A DNA stretch of 64,000 bases from positions 9,037,786 to 9,101,785 of the forward strand of contig NZ_JAGIOO010000001.1 in the NCBI RefSeq assembly GCF_017876755.1, given 5' to 3'. The position numbers and the translations under genes are program-made. Numbering within the stretch: the first letter of the stretch is position 1; every line of letters starts with the position of its first letter. This DNA is from Crossiella equi (lineage in GTDB: Bacteria > Actinomycetota > Actinomycetes > Mycobacteriales > Pseudonocardiaceae). A model generated the notes under the pieces. The model saw only the letters and a program-made list of their open reading frames with translations, was not told the DNA's origin and made no database searches. Shown piece after piece: positions 60,196-64,000 of the stretch.

Positions 60196-60207
60196 CCCCG
60201 CCCCCGG
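60181..60207. terminator. Perfect hairpin with a stop codon as its loop
   Basis: CCGGGGGCGGGG (60181-60192) and CCCCGCCCCCGG (60196-60207) form a 12-bp stem whose 3-nt loop is the TAG of the condensation gene. It lies between convergent operons and probably terminates both. Confidence 0.75.
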
Positions 60208-60214
60208 GCGGGTC

Positions 60215-61699
60215 TCACCCGGCCTGGCGGACCCGCTCGGCCGCCAGCCGCCCGGAGATCAGCACCGGCGGGATGCCGACGCCGGGCGTGGTGCCGCTGC
60301 CCGCCAGCACGATGTTGCCGTTGCGGTAGGGCAGGTTCCTCGGCCGGAACGGGCCGGTCTGCGGGAACGTGTGCGCCAGCGAGAACGGCGTGCCCGCCGC
60401 CTGACCGGCCGCCGCCCAGTCCCGGGGCGTGGTCAGGGACAGCCGGGTCACCGCCGTGTCGGCGGGCAGCACACCGCGGTGCCGCAGCACGTCGACCAGC
60501 TCCTCGGCGTAGCCGGGACCGATGCGCTCCCAGTCCAGGCTCGAACGGCCCAGGTGCGGGCACGGGGCCAGCAGGTAGCGCAGGTGCCGGTCCGGTGGGG
60601 CCAGGGCCGGGTCGGTGACCGTCGGGGTGGTCAGCAGCAGGGACGGGTCGCTCATCAGGGTGCCGTCCCGGGTGATCTCCCGGAAGGTGCGCTCCCATTC
60701 CCGGCCGAAGGAGATCGTGTGGTGCGCCTCGTCCTGCTCGCCGCGCGCGGTGGACAGGTGGGCCACCACCGCCGAGGGGGACCAGGTCGGGCGCAGCGGC
60801 CTGCGCGGGGGTCGTTCCATCAGGGTCCTCGCCGGGCCGGGGCCGGTCGCCAGGACCACCGCGTCGCACGGGAAGCGTCCGGCGCTCGTGCGCACCGCGC
60901 GCACCCGCTGGCCCGCGCGCTCCAGGACCAGGACGTCGGTGTTGTAGTGGAAGGCCACCCCCGCCCGCTCGGCCGCGTCCGCCAGGGCCTGCGGTACCGC
61001 GCGCATGCCGCCCTTGGGGAACCACACCCCGGCGATGGTGTCCATGTAGGAGATCACCGCGTAGGCCGCCAGGGCGTCGGCCGGGGCCACCCCCGCGTAG
61101 AGGGCCTGGAAGGTGAACACACGCTGGAGCCTCGGGTCGCGCAGGAAGCGGCTCACCGCGCCGGAGAGCGAGCGGAAGCCGCCCAGGCGGGCCAGCGCGA
61201 ACAGGTCCCGGTGCAGCAGGTCCAGCGGGGAGTCGAAGGAGGCGCCGATGAACCGGTGCCGCTCGACCTCGTAGAGGTCCTTGAGCCACAACCGCATCCG
61301 CAGGTAGCCCTCGGCCTCGCGGGGACCGGCGAGCTCGCGCACCGCCTGCTCCATCGCCGCCGCGCCGGTGTGCACCTCCAGCGACGTGCCGTCGTGGAAG
61401 CGGGCCCGGTAGGCCGGGTGCAGCGGGCGCAGCTCCAGGTGGTCGGCCAGGCGGGCACCGACCGCGTCCAGGGCCTCCTCCAGCAGCTCCGGCATGGTGA
61501 GCACGGTGGGACCGGGGTCGATGAGGTGACCGTCGACGTCCAGCCTGCCCGCCAGGCCACCCGGGTGCGGCAGGCGTTCCAGCACGGTGACCTCGTGCCC
61601 CGCGCCACGCAGGTGCAGGGCGGCGGCCAGCCCGGACAGGCCCGCGCCCACCACGACGACCCGGTCGGTGCGTCCGCTGACCACGCGCACGCCGGTCAC
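60215..61699 (-). CDS. crtI: Phytoene desaturase
   Basis: A 494-residue FAD enzyme that desaturates phytoene towards lycopene. The dinucleotide fold is VVVGAGLSGLAAALHLRGAG with ERLPHPGGLAGR, and the C-terminal signature NIVLAGSGTTPGVGIPPVLI with GRLAAERV is typical of CrtI. Conserved SYMDTIAGVWFPKGGM region is also present. The GTG at 61699 overlaps the crtE stop (GTGA), forming a crtE-crtI operon. Membrane-associated by family. The number of desaturation steps cannot be read from sequence. Confidence 0.92.
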   Translation of the reverse strand: MTGVRVVSGRTDRVVVVGAGLSGLAAALHLRGAGHEVTVLERLPHPGGLAGRLDVDGHLIDPGPTVLTMPELLEEALDAVGARLADHLELRPLHPAYRARFHDGTSLEVHTGAAAMEQAVRELAGPREAEGYLRMRLWLKDLYEVERHRFIGASFDSPLDLLHRDLFALARLGGFRSLSGAVSRFLRDPRLQRVFTFQALYAGVAPADALAAYAVISYMDTIAGVWFPKGGMRAVPQALADAAERAGVAFHYNTDVLVLERAGQRVRAVRTSAGRFPCDAVVLATGPGPARTLMERPPRRPLRPTWSPSAVVAHLSTARGEQDEAHHTISFGREWERTFREITRDGTLMSDPSLLLTTPTVTDPALAPPDRHLRYLLAPCPHLGRSSLDWERIGPGYAEELVDVLRHRGVLPADTAVTRLSLTTPRDWAAAGQAAGTPFSLAHTFPQTGPFRPRNLPYRNGNIVLAGSGTTPGVGIPPVLISGRLAAERVRQAG

Positions 61700-62844
61700 C
61701 GCCCGCGCCTGGTCGCCAGCAGCGCGAGGCCGCGCAACTGTTCCTGCGGTTGCGCGGCCATGGCGCAGCTGTCCAGGGCGTCCAGGCCGCGCTCGGTGAG
61801 CCCGGCGATGCGGCGTTCCACCGCGTCCACCGCGCCCAGCTCCACCAGCAGCGTGCGCACCCGCTCCGGGTCGGCCGCGCCGCCGTCCAGGCAGGTGCGC
61901 AGCAGCTCCTCGGCCGCCCGGCCGCCCGTGGACCGGGCCAGCTCCAGCGCGGTGGCCATCAGCAGGGTGCGCTTGCCCTCCCGCAGGTCGTCCTCGGCGG
62001 GCTTGCCGGTGCGGTCGCTGTCGCCGAACACGCCGAGCAGGTCGTCGCGCAGCTGGAAGGCCACGCCGATCGCACGGCCGTAGGCACGCAGCGCGGCCAC
62101 CAGCTCCGGGCTGCCGTCGGCGATCGCCGCGCCCAGGTGCAGCGGCCGTTCCACGGTGTAGGCGGCCGTCTTCAGCTCGGCCACCCGCACCGCCTCGGCC
62201 GCGGACTCCGACCGACGTGCGCCCGCCAGCAGGTCCAGGTGCTGCCCGGCGATCATCTCGGTGCGCATGGCCTGCCACGGCCGCCAGGCCCGGGCCAGCG
62301 CGGCCCCGGGCAGGCCCGCGGTGACCAGGGCGTCATCGGCCCAGGCCAGCGCCAGGTCGCCGACCAGGATGGCCGCGGACTCGCCGTAGCGGCGCGACCC
62401 GCCCGCCCACCGCGCGTGCTCGTGCCTGCGAGTGAACGCCTCGTGCGTGCTCGGCCTGCCCCGCCGGGTGGCGGAGCGGTCCATGATGTCGTCGTGCACC
62501 AGCGCGCAGCCCTGTAGCAGCTCCAGGGCGATCAGCGCGCGCACGGTGGTGTGCGCGGCCGCACCGGAGTCCGCCCCGCCCGCGGCGCGCCAGCCCCACC
62601 ACGCGAAGGACGGGCGCAGGCGCTTGCCCCCGGAGAGCAGCAGCCCGGCCAGCTCCTCGGCCAGCTCCGGCACCAGCTCGCGCTGCGGGGCGCGGTCGAG
62701 GAAGTCCGCCAGCTCGCGGTGCAGGAGGCTCAGGAAGGACTGTGCGGTTGCTGCGTCCGGCAGTCGGTCGGTCACCACGGACAACATGGCCTCCTCGTGG
62801 TCGGGAACACCGCGAAGCCAATCAGCGGCGGCGGCAACTCGCAC
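61696..62844 (-). CDS. crtE: Geranylgeranyl diphosphate synthase (polyprenyl synthetase)
   Basis: A 382-residue all-helical prenyltransferase supplying GGPP for the carotenoid. First Asp-rich motif [17 protein letters not shown] begins at Asp118; second motif [21 protein letters not shown] is the substrate-binding segment. Residues around the first motif look like those of C20 synthases, but product length is an inference. The GTG at 62844 has AGAGGG upstream; ATG 62787 with GAGGAGG just before it is an equally good start. It is divergent from crtB across 51 bp. Confidence 0.88.
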   Translation of the reverse strand: MRVAAAADWLRGVPDHEEAMLSVVTDRLPDAATAQSFLSLLHRELADFLDRAPQRELVPELAEELAGLLLSGGKRLRPSFAWWGWRAAGGADSGAAAHTTVRALIALELLQGCALVHDDIMDRSATRRGRPSTHEAFTRRHEHARWAGGSRRYGESAAILVGDLALAWADDALVTAGLPGAALARAWRPWQAMRTEMIAGQHLDLLAGARRSESAAEAVRVAELKTAAYTVERPLHLGAAIADGSPELVAALRAYGRAIGVAFQLRDDLLGVFGDSDRTGKPAEDDLREGKRTLLMATALELARSTGGRAAEELLRTCLDGGAADPERVRTLLVELGAVDAVERRIAGLTERGLDALDSCAMAAQPQEQLRGLALLATRRGR

Positions 62845-62895
62845 GTCAGAGCCCTCTGTAGTGCGGAATCAGGTGCCGATGCCTACGGTTCGGGC

Positions 62896-63822
62896 ATGAT
62901 CGCCGACACCGAACTGGCCGCCGCCGGGATCACCGAACCCGTGCTGCGCCGGGCCTACCGCCGCTGTCGGAGCCTCAACGCCGAGCACGGCCGCACCTAC
63001 TACCTCGCCACCCGCCTGCTGCGCCCGGAACAGCGGCCCGCGGTGCACGCGCTCTACGGGTTCGCGCGCTGGGCCGACGACATCGTCGACGACGTGCGGC
63101 ACTCCACGGTGGACGAACGCGCGCGGGCGCTGGAGGAGGTGGCCGAACAGCTGCTGTTCGGCCTGGCCGCGGGGGAGAGCGAGGACCCGGTGGTCGCCGC
63201 GGTGGTGGACACCGCGCGCCGATATGACATCGACCACCGGCACTTCCACGACTTCCTCGACTCGATGCGCATGGACCTGACGGTCACCGGGTACGCCACC
63301 CACGCCGACCTCGCCCGGTACGTGCACGGCTCCGCCGCGGTGATCGGGCTCCAGGTGCTGCCCGTGCTCGGCACCCGCGTGCCCCGGGCCGAGGCCGAGC
63401 CCGCGGCGGCCGCGCTGGGCGTGGCCTTCCAGCTCACCAACTTCCTGCGCGATGTCGGCGAGGACCTGGACCGGGGCCGGCTGTACCTGCCCGCCGAGGA
63501 GCTGGCCGCCTTCGGGGTGGACCGCGAGCTGCTGCTGTGGGCACGGCGCACCGGCCGCACCGACCGGCGGATCCGGGCGGCGCTGGCGCACCAGGTGGCC
63601 TACACGCGTGCGGTCTACCGGCGGGCCTGGCCGGGCGTGGGCATGCTGGCGCCCCGGTCCCGGGCCTGCGTGGCCACCGCCTTCCACCTGTACCAGGACA
63701 TCCTCGGCCTCATCGAGGCCGCCGACTACGACGTGCTCGGCCACCGCGTGGTCGTGCCCCGCCGCCGCCGCGCGGCCGTCGCCCTCACCGCGTACGCCAG
63801 GGCCAGCCTGGCCCGCACCTGA
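62896..63822 (+). CDS. crtB: Phytoene synthase
   Basis: A 308-residue squalene/phytoene synthase joining two GGPP molecules to phytoene. The two Asp-rich motifs are [12 protein letters not shown] and [27 protein letters not shown] and VIGLQVLP are also conserved. The ATG at 62896 fits the family N-terminus. Divergent from crtE-crtI and followed by the next gene after 11 bp, so both arms share a control region at 62845-62895. Product feeds CrtI. Confidence 0.93.
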   Translation: MIADTELAAAGITEPVLRRAYRRCRSLNAEHGRTYYLATRLLRPEQRPAVHALYGFARWADDIVDDVRHSTVDERARALEEVAEQLLFGLAAGESEDPVVAAVVDTARRYDIDHRHFHDFLDSMRMDLTVTGYATHADLARYVHGSAAVIGLQVLPVLGTRVPRAEAEPAAAALGVAFQLTNFLRDVGEDLDRGRLYLPAEELAAFGVDRELLLWARRTGRTDRRIRAALAHQVAYTRAVYRRAWPGVGMLAPRSRACVATAFHLYQDILGLIEAADYDVLGHRVVVPRRRRAAVALTAYARASLART

Positions 63823-63833
63823 CTGGAGCTCCC

Positions 63834-64000
63834 GTGCCCGACCGCATCCCACCCTCGCGCCTGCCCATCCGCCGGTTCACCGAAGCGGAGTGGCCCCGCC
63901 AGGAACCCACGTGGGCGCAGGCGAAACCGGCCGTCATCGAGGCCGCGCTGAAACGGGCCACCGCCCGCCCCTCCGGCAACTGGTTCGTCGTGGGCGCCAG
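63834..64000 (+). CDS. DUF5914/Rieske-like protein of the carotenoid cluster, N-terminal part
   Basis: Only 55 codons are visible before the window ends. It starts at GTG 63834 after GGAG, 11 bp behind crtB. The beginning (SRLPIRRFTEAEW, PTWAQAKPAVIEAALKRA, RPSGNWFVVGA) resembles the DUF5914 Rieske-type proteins that follow phytoene synthase genes in actinobacteria. The Rieske cluster itself would lie beyond the window. A carotenoid-modifying oxygenase component is inferred. Confidence 0.55.
   Translation, partial: MPDRIPPSRLPIRRFTEAEWPRQEPTWAQAKPAVIEAALKRATARPSGNWFVVGA

Overview
The window is about 64 kb of very GC-rich, densely coding actinobacterial DNA. GTG starts are frequent, third codon positions are almost always G or C, many genes overlap by 4 bp, and there are many TetR, GntR/MocR and MerR regulators. 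A dgdA-like decarboxylase, a phytoene synthase cluster and a PKS-NRPS gene all fit a filamentous actinomycete, most probably of the Pseudonocardiaceae type; the genus is an inference. I found no tRNA, rRNA, CRISPR array, IS element or origin.

Layout. 1-8.3 kb: tail of a LuxR regulator, 3-hydroxybutyryl-CoA dehydrogenase, a repeat-rich convergent gap, a sugar-acid ABC uptake operon ending in a mannonate dehydratase with a GntR-like operator, a secreted repeat protein and a stand-alone TOPRIM protein. 8.3-14 kb: a tight operon of Fe/2-oxoglutarate hydroxylase, methyltransferase and carnitine-type acyltransferase, then dialkylglycine decarboxylase with a GntR regulator. 14-28 kb: AAC(3)-like and Eis-like acetyltransferases, LysR and two MocR regulators, a PrnB-like haem protein translationally coupled to one MocR, hydrolases, a trypsin-like protease and a DJ-1 protein, with decayed remnants of pmt, MerR and quinone reductase genes. 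28-37 kb: a self-sufficient P450-reductase fusion, two TetR regulators, a short-chain dehydrogenase and a full-length carboxylic acid reductase, together a plausible fatty-acid hydroxylation and reduction module. 37-45 kb: a MerR/DUF4177 locus with two matching 19-bp-spacer promoters, two secreted hydrolases, a DUF1540 protein under a probable iron box, an intradiol dioxygenase and an SDR-TetR pair. 45-50 kb: SNF2 helicase with SWIM partner, a deleted phosphotransferase, a radical SAM gene, a small secreted protein and a deleted esterase. 50-60.2 kb: an MFS exporter, a 2527-residue PKS-NRPS and a free condensation enzyme. 60.2-64 kb: carotenoid genes crtI, crtE, crtB and the start of a DUF5914-like protein.

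The most interesting parts are the hybrid megasynthase (KS-ACP-aminotransferase-monooxygenase-C-A-PCP with its AT excised), the hydroxylase-methyltransferase-acyltransferase operon that resembles carnitine ester chemistry, the PrnB-like/MocR unit, and the MerR/DUF4177 regulon. Several gene remnants between 17 and 50 kb show that parts of this region are decaying.
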